From Flavobacterium sp. xlx-214 (GTDB lineage: Bacteria > Bacteroidota > Bacteroidia > Flavobacteriales > Flavobacteriaceae), in assembly GCF_013874595.1 (NCBI RefSeq), contig NZ_CP059431.1, positions 186,001-250,000 of the forward strand: a stretch of 64,000 bases of DNA. Direction: 5' to 3'. Below are positions 50,602-58,265 of the stretch, piece by piece (the first letter of the stretch is position 1; every line of letters begins with the position of its first letter). The translations under genes were made by a program, and so were the position numbers. The notes beneath the pieces are model-generated. The model made no database searches. It was not told the origin of the DNA and saw only the letters and a program-made list of their open reading frames with translations.

Positions 50602-50978
50602 TGAACAACGTTGCTTATTTTGAAATACAAGCCAACAACCCTTTAGAATCTGCTCGTTTTTACGAGCAGATTTTTGGTTGGACATTTGAGCGTGCAGAAA
50701 ATGTACCCTTAGAATACTACAAGATCATAACAACAGGCATGCATGGTGGTTTGTTTAAACGCCCTGCCGATACGCCTCCATTAAATTGTGGTACCAACGC
50801 ATTTACTTGCTCTATACAAGTAGAAAATTTTGATACTATGGCAGAAAAAATACTAAAAAACGGCGGTAAAGTAGCCATGCCTAAATTTGCTATTGAAGGT
50901 TTGTGCTACCAAGGCTACTTTTTAGACCTTGATAACAATGTTTTTGGTATTTTTGAACCGAATACTAACGCTAAATAA
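50601..50978 (+). CDS. VOC family protein, glyoxalase-like
   Basis: A 125-residue VOC-fold protein: NVAYFEIQANNPLESARFYEQIFGWTFE at the start and DLDNNVFGIFEPN at the end, the usual two-half pattern with a predicted metal or ligand site. Coupled to the previous VOC gene by a one-base overlap and followed by the SRPBCC gene eight bases later. Confidence 0.88.
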   Translation: MNNVAYFEIQANNPLESARFYEQIFGWTFERAENVPLEYYKIITTGMHGGLFKRPADTPPLNCGTNAFTCSIQVENFDTMAEKILKNGGKVAMPKFAIEGLCYQGYFLDLDNNVFGIFEPNTNAK

Positions 50979-50985
50979 TACCAGT

Positions 50986-51507
50986 ATGAAATTTTTAAAA
51001 TACGCTTTATTTACCCTTTTAGGCATTATTGCCCTTGCATTAATAGTTGCCTTATTTGTACCCAAAGCTTTTCATGCCGAAGGCACAACCGTTGTTAACA
51101 AACCCAATGCAGAGGTTTTTAACTTTGTAAAATACTTAAAAAACCAAGAAAAGTACGGTGTTTGGTTTCGTATGGATCCTAACATACAAAAAGCTTATGA
51201 TGGTACCGATGGTACGGTTGGCTTTAAATACACTTGGAAAAGCAAAGAGGTGGGCAACGGTGCACAAGTAATTACAAAAATTGACGAAAACAAACGTGTT
51301 GACTTTGATTTGTTTTTTGAAGACAGTACTGATGCGTCAAAATCGTTTATTACAACCGAGGCTGTAAGCGAAAACCAAACCAAAGTACGTTGGGTGGTTG
51401 ATGGTGAAATGCCTTACCCTTTTAACCTAATGGGTTTGTGTTATGATATGAATAAAGATTTTGAACAAGGTGTTCTTAATTTAAAAGAAGTAATAGAAAA
51501 GCAATAA
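50986..51507 (+). CDS. SRPBCC (polyketide cyclase-like) family protein with membrane anchor
   Basis: A 173-residue protein from the ATG at 50986, which starts an N-terminal membrane helix (KYALFTLLGIIALALIVALF); an upstream start would overlap the VOC gene by 50 bases. The rest is an SRPBCC ligand-binding fold: TTVVNKPNAEVFNFVKYL, DGTVGFKYTWKSKEVGNG, FITTEAVSENQTKVRW. Ligand unknown. Probably in the operon 50158-51507. Confidence 0.82.
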   Translation: MKFLKYALFTLLGIIALALIVALFVPKAFHAEGTTVVNKPNAEVFNFVKYLKNQEKYGVWFRMDPNIQKAYDGTDGTVGFKYTWKSKEVGNGAQVITKIDENKRVDFDLFFEDSTDASKSFITTEAVSENQTKVRWVVDGEMPYPFNLMGLCYDMNKDFEQGVLNLKEVIEKQ

Positions 51508-51557
51508 CACCTTCAAGAAATTAAATATATTCGTAATTATCTAAACAATTCGCTCTT

Positions 51558-52076
51558 ATGAAAAGAATAATTATCTTTCTAACATTTGTTATGTTCACAA
51601 ATCTTTATGTTCAAGCGCAAACCAATTTAAATATCCCTAAAGCGTTACCTACAGCCTTTGGTAACAAGTTTACGTTTGAATTAGGTTCAAAGATTTTAAT
51701 CGAATTAAAAGAGGTAGGTAATGGTAAATATGACTATAAAGTAATTTCTATTGAAAAAATCACCGACTATTATTCATTTACCAAAAATGAAAATCTCTTT
51801 GAGAAAAAACCAAAAGAAAATACGGTTGAGATTTTTTTTATGGGAGCCTATAGTAATGATGGTTCTGAAGATAAAGACTGGAACACTTTATTAATGCTTA
51901 GAAACAACTCAAAAAAACACATTACTTATAAAGCAGATATAAAATACTATTTTAGTGATACGTTTGAAAACACCAGTATAATAGGTGCTTTCCCTGGTAC
52001 AAACACAAATGAAACCTGGGCTCACAAAATTGATTTTATAACTTTATATGATTTTGAGAATTTAATTCTCAAATAA
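51558..52076 (+). CDS. Exported protein, unknown
   Basis: A 172-residue protein with a signal peptide (KRIIIFLTFVMFTNLYVQA, then QTN) and a beta-rich mature part with many Lys and Asn. No family recognised. A near-consensus -7 (TATATTCG, 51526-51533) lies 24 bases upstream. Confidence 0.7.
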   Translation: MKRIIIFLTFVMFTNLYVQAQTNLNIPKALPTAFGNKFTFELGSKILIELKEVGNGKYDYKVISIEKITDYYSFTKNENLFEKKPKENTVEIFFMGAYSNDGSEDKDWNTLLMLRNNSKKHITYKADIKYYFSDTFENTSIIGAFPGTNTNETWAHKIDFITLYDFENLILK

Positions 52077-52096
52077 GCATTTTCTAAGCAATTAAA

Positions 52097-52138
52097 AAAA
52101 CCTGTAAATGCGTATGGCTTTACAGGTTTTGTTTTTTT
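52097..52138 (+). terminator. Terminator after the exported protein gene
   Basis: AAAACCTGTAAA / TTTACAGGTTTT stem followed by GTTTTTTTA, 20 bases after the stop. Confidence 0.85.
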
Positions 52139-52150
52139 ATTCTGTATGAA

Positions 52151-52185
52151 CTTTTTAGCTTGTCATTCCGTAGGAATCTCAACAA
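52151..52185 (+). repeat. REP-like half element, copy A
   Basis: The word TTGTCATTCCGTAGGAATCT (52160 on) within a 35-base stretch that is repeated, nearly unchanged and in the same direction, at 52566-52600. It contains the small inverted repeat ATTCC-GTA-GGAAT and resembles the left part of the larger elements at 60891 and 62991. Confidence 0.65.
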
Positions 52186-52265
52186 ATACATATTACCAAA
52201 CATCTTACTTGTACTTATCCCTTTTGTAAGCCTACAGAAAAGTTTAACGGACTTATTTTATTGTT

Positions 52266-52517
52266 TTATTTCTGCTGACGGTTTTTAATTTCCTTTTCAA
52301 CTTCATTTAAACTAGCCATTAACGGCATTAAGGTTACAAAAACACCACATGCAACCGCAATTAATGCGTAGTTTTTACTTTTAACAGCAACAACAACCAT
52401 TATTACACATGCTATAAGCATTACAATTCCTAATCCTGTTAAAACTCCTTTTCGTTTCTTTTTCTCTATATGAAGTTCTTCTAATGTTAGTTCGGATAAT
52501 TTTTTACTATTTGCCAT
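52266..52517 (-). CDS. Small membrane protein, unknown
   Basis: An 83-residue protein: charged N-terminus (KLSELTLEELHIEKKKRK), two hydrophobic helices (about 26-46 and 50-68), charged C-terminus (EKEIKNRQQK). No family recognised. It is bracketed by two direct copies of a REP-like word. Confidence 0.65.
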   Translation of the reverse strand: MANSKKLSELTLEELHIEKKKRKGVLTGLGIVMLIACVIMVVVAVKSKNYALIAVACGVFVTLMPLMASLNEVEKEIKNRQQK

Positions 52518-52565
52518 AAATCTTTTTGTGTTCTTAATATTGTTGTTTTGTCTTTCTGTAAGAAT

Positions 52566-52600
52566 CTTTTTAGTTTGTCATTCCGTAGGAATCTCAATAA
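52566..52600 (+). repeat. REP-like half element, copy B
   Basis: Second copy of the stretch at 52151-52185, same direction, differing at two or three positions. Confidence 0.65.
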
Positions 52601-52645
52601 ACAGCTTACCTGTCTTTATACCGTTATACAAACGTAACGCATGCA

Positions 52646-53467
52646 CTATCTGGGAAACTCATTAAATCTGTTTGAAGTCCAACCTCCTTCTTTATTTTCC
52701 AAAATATCAATGATTGTGTGAGGTAAATTTTTAATTTCTCTATTTTCTTTCAAATGTAACACAAAATTAAAATTACCTTTTTCAAACAAGTCCTCATTTA
52801 TGAATGCAATCAAATTTTCGGCTTCAAATAGTTCCATTCCATCATAAAAAATATGATTTTCAAAACTTGACTTGATTTTTTCTCTAAATAATTCAACGTT
52901 TTCAATTAGCATTCCAAAACTGCTACAATTATTCAGATAAATAAGAATATGATTAAGCACAAATGAGGTTACAGAAAAAAATGGACTTCCATAAAGTTCA
53001 AAATCATTATTATCACTCTCATAATTTAGAAAGTAAGAATATACCTTTGGGTTTTCTTCTTTAAAATCTGTTCTTTTAATTGCCCAATATGTGTCTTGTT
53101 CAGCTTGAATTAATAGAGATAAGGCATTGTGTTTTTCAAGAAATGAAATATCAAGACAATCTCTAAAAATACTTGAAAATTTATTCGATTTTTGTCCACT
53201 ATAAGTATATGTATGCCCCATGTTTTGCAGCTGACTTGCAAGAATAAAAAATCTACCAATACATTTAGGTAACTTTAGGTTTAAGGAATTTTCAAGTTCT
53301 ATTAATTGTGATTCAAACTTAGTATCAGGAATTTCAAAATCATACCAATTCTCAATAAATTGTCTCAAAATATTCCATCGCTCATCTATCGTTAAATTGT
53401 TTGTTGTGAAAATAGGAAGGTACTTTTTCATTCTGTTTGTAAGTTGGCTTAAAATCTCTGCTAACAT
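52646..53467 (-). CDS. SMI1/KNR4 (SUKH) superfamily-like protein
   Basis: A 273-residue cytoplasmic protein. The block LIELENSLNLKLPKCIGRFF (about 47-67) and the later AEQDTYWAIKRTDFKEENPKVYSYF match the SUKH pattern (E..L...LP... and W.I...D....P.V). SUKH proteins are commonly immunity proteins against contact-dependent or type VI-delivered nuclease toxins, but many stand alone. No toxin or Rhs gene is nearby, so the target is unknown. Confidence 0.65.
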   Translation of the reverse strand: MLAEILSQLTNRMKKYLPIFTTNNLTIDERWNILRQFIENWYDFEIPDTKFESQLIELENSLNLKLPKCIGRFFILASQLQNMGHTYTYSGQKSNKFSSIFRDCLDISFLEKHNALSLLIQAEQDTYWAIKRTDFKEENPKVYSYFLNYESDNNDFELYGSPFFSVTSFVLNHILIYLNNCSSFGMLIENVELFREKIKSSFENHIFYDGMELFEAENLIAFINEDLFEKGNFNFVLHLKENREIKNLPHTIIDILENKEGGWTSNRFNEFPR

Positions 53468-53595
53468 GATTGTTTAGCTAAACTAAAGATACAAAAGTTT
53501 CTATAAAAAAAACACGACAATGCACAGCATTTTCCTATATGTTATTATTGTACAAACGTGATGATTATACTAGTAAAAGTTAATTACAAGCAAAA

Positions 53596-54174
53596 TTATT
53601 CTCGTTGAATCCATTTATAACGACCATTTTCAAGGTAAATTATTCCTCCTCCGCAACTTTCTTCAGCATGTATAAATATCCCATCATTTTTGAGGCGAAT
53701 TTTATCGCTTTCTTTTACTTCTTCTTCAGAAATTATCTCACCTTCTTCATTTACATTGCTATAATAGATTTTATTTTTGGGTGCAACTTCAAATATCCCA
53801 ACCCAATCAATTTCATCAAATCCTTGGTTTAAGACATCGCTCCCAAGTCCAAAATAATCAGTCTTTTTATTATTCCCATAAATAATTTTCAATCCGCTTT
53901 TTCCACTTTTTGTACTTCTAACAATTTGAATTGTATCTTTAAGTTTATCTCCATCTAAATCACATTTTAGGGTATTTATTTTATGATTTTTTGAAATTTC
54001 AACTGTATCTGTTTTTTTTATAATTGATTCTGTATGTTGTGGTTTTAGTTTAGTAACAGTGTCAACCTTATTCACGTATTTACTATTTGAAATTGGATTG
54101 CTTTTTTGCGAATGGTCATCTTTACAATTTGTAAATGACAAAAAAATGATGAATAAAATAAAAAGGTTTTTCAT
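53596..54174 (-). CDS. Lipoprotein with an Asp-rich loop
   Basis: A 192-residue lipoprotein; the ATG at 54174 is chosen because it begins a lipoprotein signal (KNLFILFIIFLSF, lipobox TNC), while a longer frame overlaps the neighbouring gene. A Ser/Lys/Thr-rich linker follows, then a domain starting CDLDGDKLKDTIQIV, the DxDGDxxxD pattern of calcium-binding VCBS/FG-GAP loops, and an acidic C-terminal part. Family not certain. Confidence 0.7.
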   Translation of the reverse strand: MKNLFILFIIFLSFTNCKDDHSQKSNPISNSKYVNKVDTVTKLKPQHTESIIKKTDTVEISKNHKINTLKCDLDGDKLKDTIQIVRSTKSGKSGLKIIYGNNKKTDYFGLGSDVLNQGFDEIDWVGIFEVAPKNKIYYSNVNEEGEIISEEEVKESDKIRLKNDGIFIHAEESCGGGIIYLENGRYKWIQRE

Positions 54175-54208
54175 TTGCGTAATGTTTGGGTTTACTTGCC
54201 AGTAATCC

Positions 54209-54613
54209 TTATTTAAGATTAAAGTTTTTCCAAAACTTATTGAAATTACGTTTGTTTTTGCCCCAATCATAAATCTGAAATGGAAAAGCACAAATAGATT
54301 TAAATACTATTTGAGGATTGGATTTATTTTCTTCGAGTTGGATTTCTACAATTTCGCCCCAAGATTTAAAACTTACAGATGTATTTGCCGTAATTCTATT
54401 TTCTTTTTCGTGGTAGGTAATCGTTTGAAAACCTGAAGATTCTAATGCGGAAATAATTTTACTCTTTAAATTAACTTCAGCAGTTACATTTTTACTGATT
54501 ACAAATTTAGAAATTGCCGCTTCTTTATTATTGGTTATTTTTCTATAAACCAATAGGGTAATTACAAATGCAAGAATAATAAATAGACCGTAATATTGAC
54601 TCAGTAATTCCAT
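54209..54613 (-). CDS. Membrane-anchored protein, unknown
   Basis: A 134-residue protein with one N-terminal helix (LLSQYYGLFIILAFVITLLVY) and a soluble alpha/beta domain (KSKIISALESSGFQTITYHEKENRI...). It ends with WGKNKRNFNKFWKNF. No family recognised. Promoter at 54661-54690. Confidence 0.65.
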   Translation of the reverse strand: MELLSQYYGLFIILAFVITLLVYRKITNNKEAAISKFVISKNVTAEVNLKSKIISALESSGFQTITYHEKENRITANTSVSFKSWGEIVEIQLEENKSNPQIVFKSICAFPFQIYDWGKNKRNFNKFWKNFNLK

Positions 54614-54660
54614 TTTTATAAATAGCTTGTTGCTTTAGCGCTTATTTTAGTTAGTAAAAC

Positions 54661-54690
54661 CAAATATACAATAGTTTCTATAAAAACAAA
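54661..54690 (-). promoter_or_regulatory. Promoter of the anchored-protein gene
   Basis: On the minus strand TTTG at 54690-54687, 18 bases, then TATATTTG at 54668-54661; start codon at 54613. Confidence 0.55.
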
Positions 54691-54710
54691 ACGCCGTGCG
54701 GTACACGGCA
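54683..54710 (-). terminator. Hairpin/terminator downstream of the HEPN gene
   Basis: GCCGTG-TACCG-CACGGC followed on the minus strand by a T-rich run, 117 bases after the HEPN stop. The hairpin word is nearly the same as at 56663-56683. Confidence 0.6.
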
Positions 54711-54728
54711 TTTTTAATATGTTATTTA

Positions 54729-54805
54729 AACGTTAGCGCGAGTATCTTGCTAGTGTTTATAAAACTTAGTTTTTTTTATTTGGCACAAGCGTTACGCTTG
54801 CGCCA
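54729..54805. repeat. REP-like palindromic words
   Basis: GCGCGAGTATCTTGCTAGTG-type word (54736 on) and a near-perfect hairpin GGCACAAGCG-TTA-CGCTTGCGCC (54782-54804). Both look like intergenic REP elements of Bacteroidota. They lie just beyond the end of the HEPN gene. Confidence 0.5.
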
Positions 54806-54826
54806 GCATTGAGGAAAGCTTAGTTA

Positions 54827-55474
54827 TTAGCCGTAGTTTTCTTCTAATTGTAATAATTTAGTTGAAGCAGAAGCACAAAGATTTGATATAAATTCTAATA
54901 TTAAATTTATGTGTAATTCTACATCATTATGTGTCAATGATGGAGTACTATCTTCATGAAGAATATTATTTCTCAAATAATTAAGTGAATTAAATTTTTC
55001 AAAAAACACTTTATTTTCTTCTGATTCTGCAAAAGTTTCAAAACCAAATCTTTTAAGTAGTTTTTTTACTTCACCTTCGCCATGTTTCCCATAACTAAAT
55101 TTACAATCGATAGGATAATCATTGCATAATATTTCATTATCCCCATATAATTTATTGAATTTTGAAATTACTTCAACTCTTTTCGTTTTATTATTCTTTT
55201 TTTTCTCTAGCTCACTAATTAGTACATCTGTTAAATGATGTTTTATATTTTCTTCTAATTTAGCGTTGGTATAATTTGAAATTATTTCATAGCAATATTC
55301 TTCTAAAAAAGATTCAATAAACGACTCAAATTTCCCACATAAAAGTACTATTGAAGCTTTATTGAATGTTCCATATTTTAGCATGTCACTTTCAACCATT
55401 ATAGCATTATCAAGTAAAACTTGAATTTCTTTTAGAGCTTCATTAAAGTCATCAAATGAGTAAAAGTTATGCAT
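54827..55474 (-). CDS. HEPN-domain protein (MAE_28990/MAE_18760-like), probable RNase partner of DUF262
   Basis: A 215-residue, mostly helical protein. The N-terminal part has GKFESFIESFLEEYCYE (about 47-63), typical of MAE_28990-like HEPN proteins. The catalytic HEPN motif R-x4-H is present as RNNILH (Arg168-His173), in the usual place in the last third. HEPN proteins of this kind are metal-independent RNases in toxin-antitoxin and phage-defence systems. Its start overlaps the end of the DUF262 gene by eight bases, so the two are translated together and probably form one complex. Growth arrest or RNA cleavage on infection is inference. Confidence 0.8.
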   Translation of the reverse strand: MHNFYSFDDFNEALKEIQVLLDNAIMVESDMLKYGTFNKASIVLLCGKFESFIESFLEEYCYEIISNYTNAKLEENIKHHLTDVLISELEKKKNNKTKRVEVISKFNKLYGDNEILCNDYPIDCKFSYGKHGEGEVKKLLKRFGFETFAESEENKVFFEKFNSLNYLRNNILHEDSTPSLTHNDVELHINLILEFISNLCASASTKLLQLEENYG

Positions 55475-56570
55475 TAATTATAGTTTTTATTTCATTAATC
55501 CATCTGTCAATTCTATAATTTAAAACTTTTGTATCAGACGTACCAATAGTAATACTGTTTCTAAATTCAGTATCGTTTGTAATTAGTAATTTAAATTTTT
55601 GGAAAATTTCATCTTTCTTCTCTAATATTCTATTTCTATCTAAGACAGCCGTACTAATAAATAAAATATCCATTAATGATCTGTTTAATGTATTTTCATA
55701 AACATCTTCTGTGTTAAATCGTTTGAATGCATTTTGAGAATAAACTTTAATAATTGTATCCGATACTTCATCAATTAAGTTTTCAATTTCATTTAATTTT
55801 TCTTCAGAAATTTTATTATTATTTACTAAAAAATCATTTATGAAATTTTTCATTCTACCTTTATAATTATTAATGCTATTATTATCAGAGTTAAAATTAT
55901 AATACAAGGATAAAAATCTTAATATTAGTTCACAATCTGCCATCCTTTTATGAGGTCCCTCTAAACTAAATAAAGCTAGAATATTTTCCTTTTTTGTTAT
56001 TTCTTTGACTTTTTCATTTAATTTTCCTCTATATAAACAATTACGTAATTCTTGGTCATTTAATTTTACAGCCCCAGTATTTAATCTCATAAATACATCA
56101 TACTTGATTTCTGGATGGGAATCATGAGAGATAACAATAATTCTTAATAATCCATTTTTTAAAACTCTTAAAGCTTTAGGGTTTAAAGATTTAACATCAC
56201 TTTTGTTTAATTCGGTTAAAATCTCTAAACCGCTTAATTTAAAATCTCTTTGAAAAAACCTGTATAAAGAATTTAATCTTTGTAATCCATCTATAACAGT
56301 CCAAGAATCATCTTCTTCCTGAGAAACATAAACTACTGGTATAGGAACATTTAAAATTAAAGATTCTATTAATAACGATGATTTTTTATTATCCCAAATA
56401 TAGTTTCTTTGATATTCAGGATTTAAGTTGATGTCTCCATCTTCAATCATCCTTACGATATCTGAAACACTTTTATCATAGGCTTGAGTCGTTATTTTTC
56501 TAACTTCTTGTGGAATTTCAATAACTTCATTTTCTTCAGTTTTGTCATCAAACTCTAAATTATCTTCCAT
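55467..56570 (-). CDS. DUF262 (GmrSD N-domain / ParB-like) protein
   Basis: A 367-residue protein. Residues about 30-200 form a DUF262 domain of the ParB/Srx fold: NPEYQRNYIWD (50-60), WTVIDGLQRLNSLYRFF (90-106, the DGxQR nucleotide-binding motif) and FMRLNTGAVKLNDQELRNC. In GmrSD, BrxU and SspE the same domain uses NTPs and senses modified DNA, next to a DUF1524 HNH nuclease. Here the rest (about 210-367) is helical and shows no HNH motif; the nuclease role may be taken by the downstream HEPN protein. First gene of the pair. Confidence 0.85.
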   Translation of the reverse strand: MEDNLEFDDKTEENEVIEIPQEVRKITTQAYDKSVSDIVRMIEDGDINLNPEYQRNYIWDNKKSSLLIESLILNVPIPVVYVSQEEDDSWTVIDGLQRLNSLYRFFQRDFKLSGLEILTELNKSDVKSLNPKALRVLKNGLLRIIVISHDSHPEIKYDVFMRLNTGAVKLNDQELRNCLYRGKLNEKVKEITKKENILALFSLEGPHKRMADCELILRFLSLYYNFNSDNNSINNYKGRMKNFINDFLVNNNKISEEKLNEIENLIDEVSDTIIKVYSQNAFKRFNTEDVYENTLNRSLMDILFISTAVLDRNRILEKKDEIFQKFKLLITNDTEFRNSITIGTSDTKVLNYRIDRWINEIKTIINA

Positions 56571-56615
56571 ATTATTTTGTAGTTATTTTTAAAAAAAATT
56601 ACAGCTAACATAATC

Positions 56616-56630
56616 ATTAGCCCTGCTAAT
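56616..56630. promoter_or_regulatory. Operator-like palindrome upstream of the DUF262-HEPN pair
   Basis: ATTAGC-CCT-GCTAAT, perfect six-base arms, 46 bases before the DUF262 start. No -7 consensus was found here, so the promoter position is unknown; the palindrome could be an operator. Confidence 0.4.
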
Positions 56631-56654
56631 ATACCCTAAATTTTAACATAAAAA

Positions 56655-56683
56655 AATAAAAAATGCCGTGCGTAGCACGGCAT
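56655..56683 (-). terminator. Terminator of the fibronectin-III-like gene
   Basis: ATGCCGTGC-GTA-GCACGGCAT hairpin with a U tract on the minus strand, five bases after the stop at 56689. Near copy of the hairpin at 54692-54710. Confidence 0.8.
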
Positions 56684-56688
56684 TATAG

Positions 56689-57324
56689 TTAACTAACCAC
56701 CACGGTTTGGGCGGGAGCATAAATTTTAGTATCGTTTTTAGTAATATAGGCAACTTTGCATACATAATGCATACCGCTTTGTAAATTACGCATAACACAT
56801 TTAGCAGTACCTTGGGTACAAATCATAATATTAGGGTCGTTTTGCATGTTCAGTTCAAACTGAAAAGCCTTTGCCCCTTTTACGTTTTTAACCGTTAAGG
56901 TAAGCTCGCCCACATTGGTACTAACAACCATAAAGCCAACAGGTACACCAGGTTCGGGTATAGGGGTTGGTGTTTTGTTCATATCAAAACCTGTATTGGC
57001 TAAAATTTCCATATCGCCATTGGCAAAAACCTCGGCTTGTAACGCCCATAGCTTTAACGCATTTTCAAGCTCTAAACGTTTTACATCGCGCACTACTTTT
57101 TCTACTTTGCCTTTATTCATATAATCTACAACGGCAGTATTAAAAGCATTGTACAAGCTTTCGACTTCGGAATGCGTTGGTTTTAAATTTGGTATAAATA
57201 CACCATCAATTTCATTTTTTTCTGCCGTAGGCTGTAAAAAACTGTTTAAAACATTTTGTGCTAAGGCTATTAACTTTAAATCGGAATACGACTTAAACGT
57301 TTTCTTTAATAATAATATCTTCAT
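56689..57324 (-). CDS. Fibronectin type III-like domain protein
   Basis: A 211-residue protein from the ATG at 57324 (KILLLKKTFKSYSDLK); a TTG 21 bases upstream is less likely. Residues 1-115 are helical, with EVESLYNAFNTAVVDYMNKG and VRDVKRLELENALKLWALQAE; a Pro-rich hinge (KTPTPIPEPGVP) leads to a beta-sandwich (about 130-211: NVGELTLTVKNVKGAKAFQFEL, SGMHYVCKVAYI) that reads as a fibronectin III fold. No signal peptide. Such proteins occur in many flavobacteria; their role is unknown. A 15-unit tandem repeat begins 56 bases upstream of its start. Confidence 0.7.
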   Translation of the reverse strand: MKILLLKKTFKSYSDLKLIALAQNVLNSFLQPTAEKNEIDGVFIPNLKPTHSEVESLYNAFNTAVVDYMNKGKVEKVVRDVKRLELENALKLWALQAEVFANGDMEILANTGFDMNKTPTPIPEPGVPVGFMVVSTNVGELTLTVKNVKGAKAFQFELNMQNDPNIMICTQGTAKCVMRNLQSGMHYVCKVAYITKNDTKIYAPAQTVVVS

Positions 57325-57379
57325 GATTTTAAATTGTTTGGGCAATACCTACACTTTTAAAATTGTTTACGGATATATA

Positions 57380-57694
57380 AAAACCTACTTTTCTTTTTTG
57401 AAAACCTACTTTTCTTTTTTGAAAACCTACTTTTCTTTTTTGAAAACCTACTTTTCTTTTTTGAAAACCTACTTTTCTTTTTTGAAAACTTACTTTTCTT
57501 TTGAGAAAACCTACTTTTCTTTTTTGAAAACTTACTTTTCTTTTTTGAAAACTTACTTTTCTTTTGAGAAAACTTACTTTTCTTTTGAGAAAATCTACTT
57601 TTCTTTTTTGAAAACCTACTTTTCTTTTTTGAAAACTCACTTTTCTTTTTTGAAAACCTACTTTTCTTTTTTGAAAACCTACTTTTCTTTCGTA
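57380..57694. repeat. Tandem array: 15 units of 21 bases
   Basis: Fifteen head-to-tail units, each exactly 21 bases. The consensus begins AAAACCTAC and ends CTTTTTTG. Variants change the CC (CT, TC) and the last bases (TTTTGAG, TTTCGTA), never the length. Each unit has an A4, a T4 and a T6 tract, and 21 bases equal two turns of B-DNA, so the array should be strongly curved. All six frames without stops reflect the multiple-of-three period; the KTYFSFL (plus) and GFQKRKV (minus) heptads are probably not proteins. Confidence 0.9.
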
Positions 57695-58265
57695 AAAATC
57701 AACTATATAAAAAGGATACTATTGCCAGATGAATAATAAAAAAAAGTTTTATAAGTAGTACTTATAAAACAAAACCTTAACTATAAAGAGTAAAAGTTAA
57801 GGGGCTGGTTATTTAAAACAACGCTTTGGGTAAATGTAGTAGGTTTATGAAGTTAAACAAGTAGCTTATGTTTTAAAAGGTTCCGTTGCTGTTTTCATTG
57901 TTTCATATGTTTATGTTTTACCTTTCTAATTTACAACTATTTAGTTATAAAAACATCTTTTTTTTATAAAAAACCACATTAATAACAACAGGTTTTAACC
58001 TGTTAGCTTAAAATGGTTATACAATAGGGCTTTAGCCAAAAACACAAAACTTTGACTAAAGTCTTTTTTGGTTTGCATGGTAACATCGGGTTAAAACCCG
58101 ACGCAATTGAAAGGTTGTTGGGTGTTGTAAAAAAACTCCAGCAGAGTTTAAAACTCTGTTGGAGTTAATAAGATTATTTCTTTAAGAAAACGTTTTAATT
58201 AGAAATCCGAAACGTTATAAATCTGTTAGCAGGTTTCTTAACGAAACTAAACTTAGTTTTTATTT
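57695..58265. other. Gene-less, hairpin-rich stretch
   Basis: No gene seen. It holds a perfect 12-base-arm palindrome with a one-base centre (57746-57770), a CCTTAACT/AGTTAAGG pair (57775-57802), AACAGGTT-TT-AACCTGTT (57987-58004), an imperfect GGCTTTAGCCAAA/TTTGACTAAAGTC hairpin (58028-58063), CGGGTTAAAACCCG (58087-58100) and a 33-base hairpin ACTCCAGCAGAGTT/AACTCTGTTGGAGT (58134-58166). The latter four look like REP-type elements. Confidence 0.7.

Noticed and set aside
50929..50985. Upstream start for the SRPBCC gene
   Set aside because: It would overlap the VOC gene by 50 bases; the ATG at 50986 starts a clean membrane anchor.
57329..57640. 103-codon minus-strand frame with GFQKRKV heptads as a gene
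   Set aside because: Same argument; the substitutions between units show no preference for silent changes. Kept only as a possible leader peptide in the findings.
57380..57694. CRISPR array
   Set aside because: Units are contiguous with no unique spacers, and no cas genes are present.
57149..57736. 195-codon plus-strand frame with KTYFSFL heptads
   Set aside because: The open frame follows automatically from a stop-free repeat unit whose length is a multiple of three; its 5' part is antisense to the fibronectin-III-like gene.
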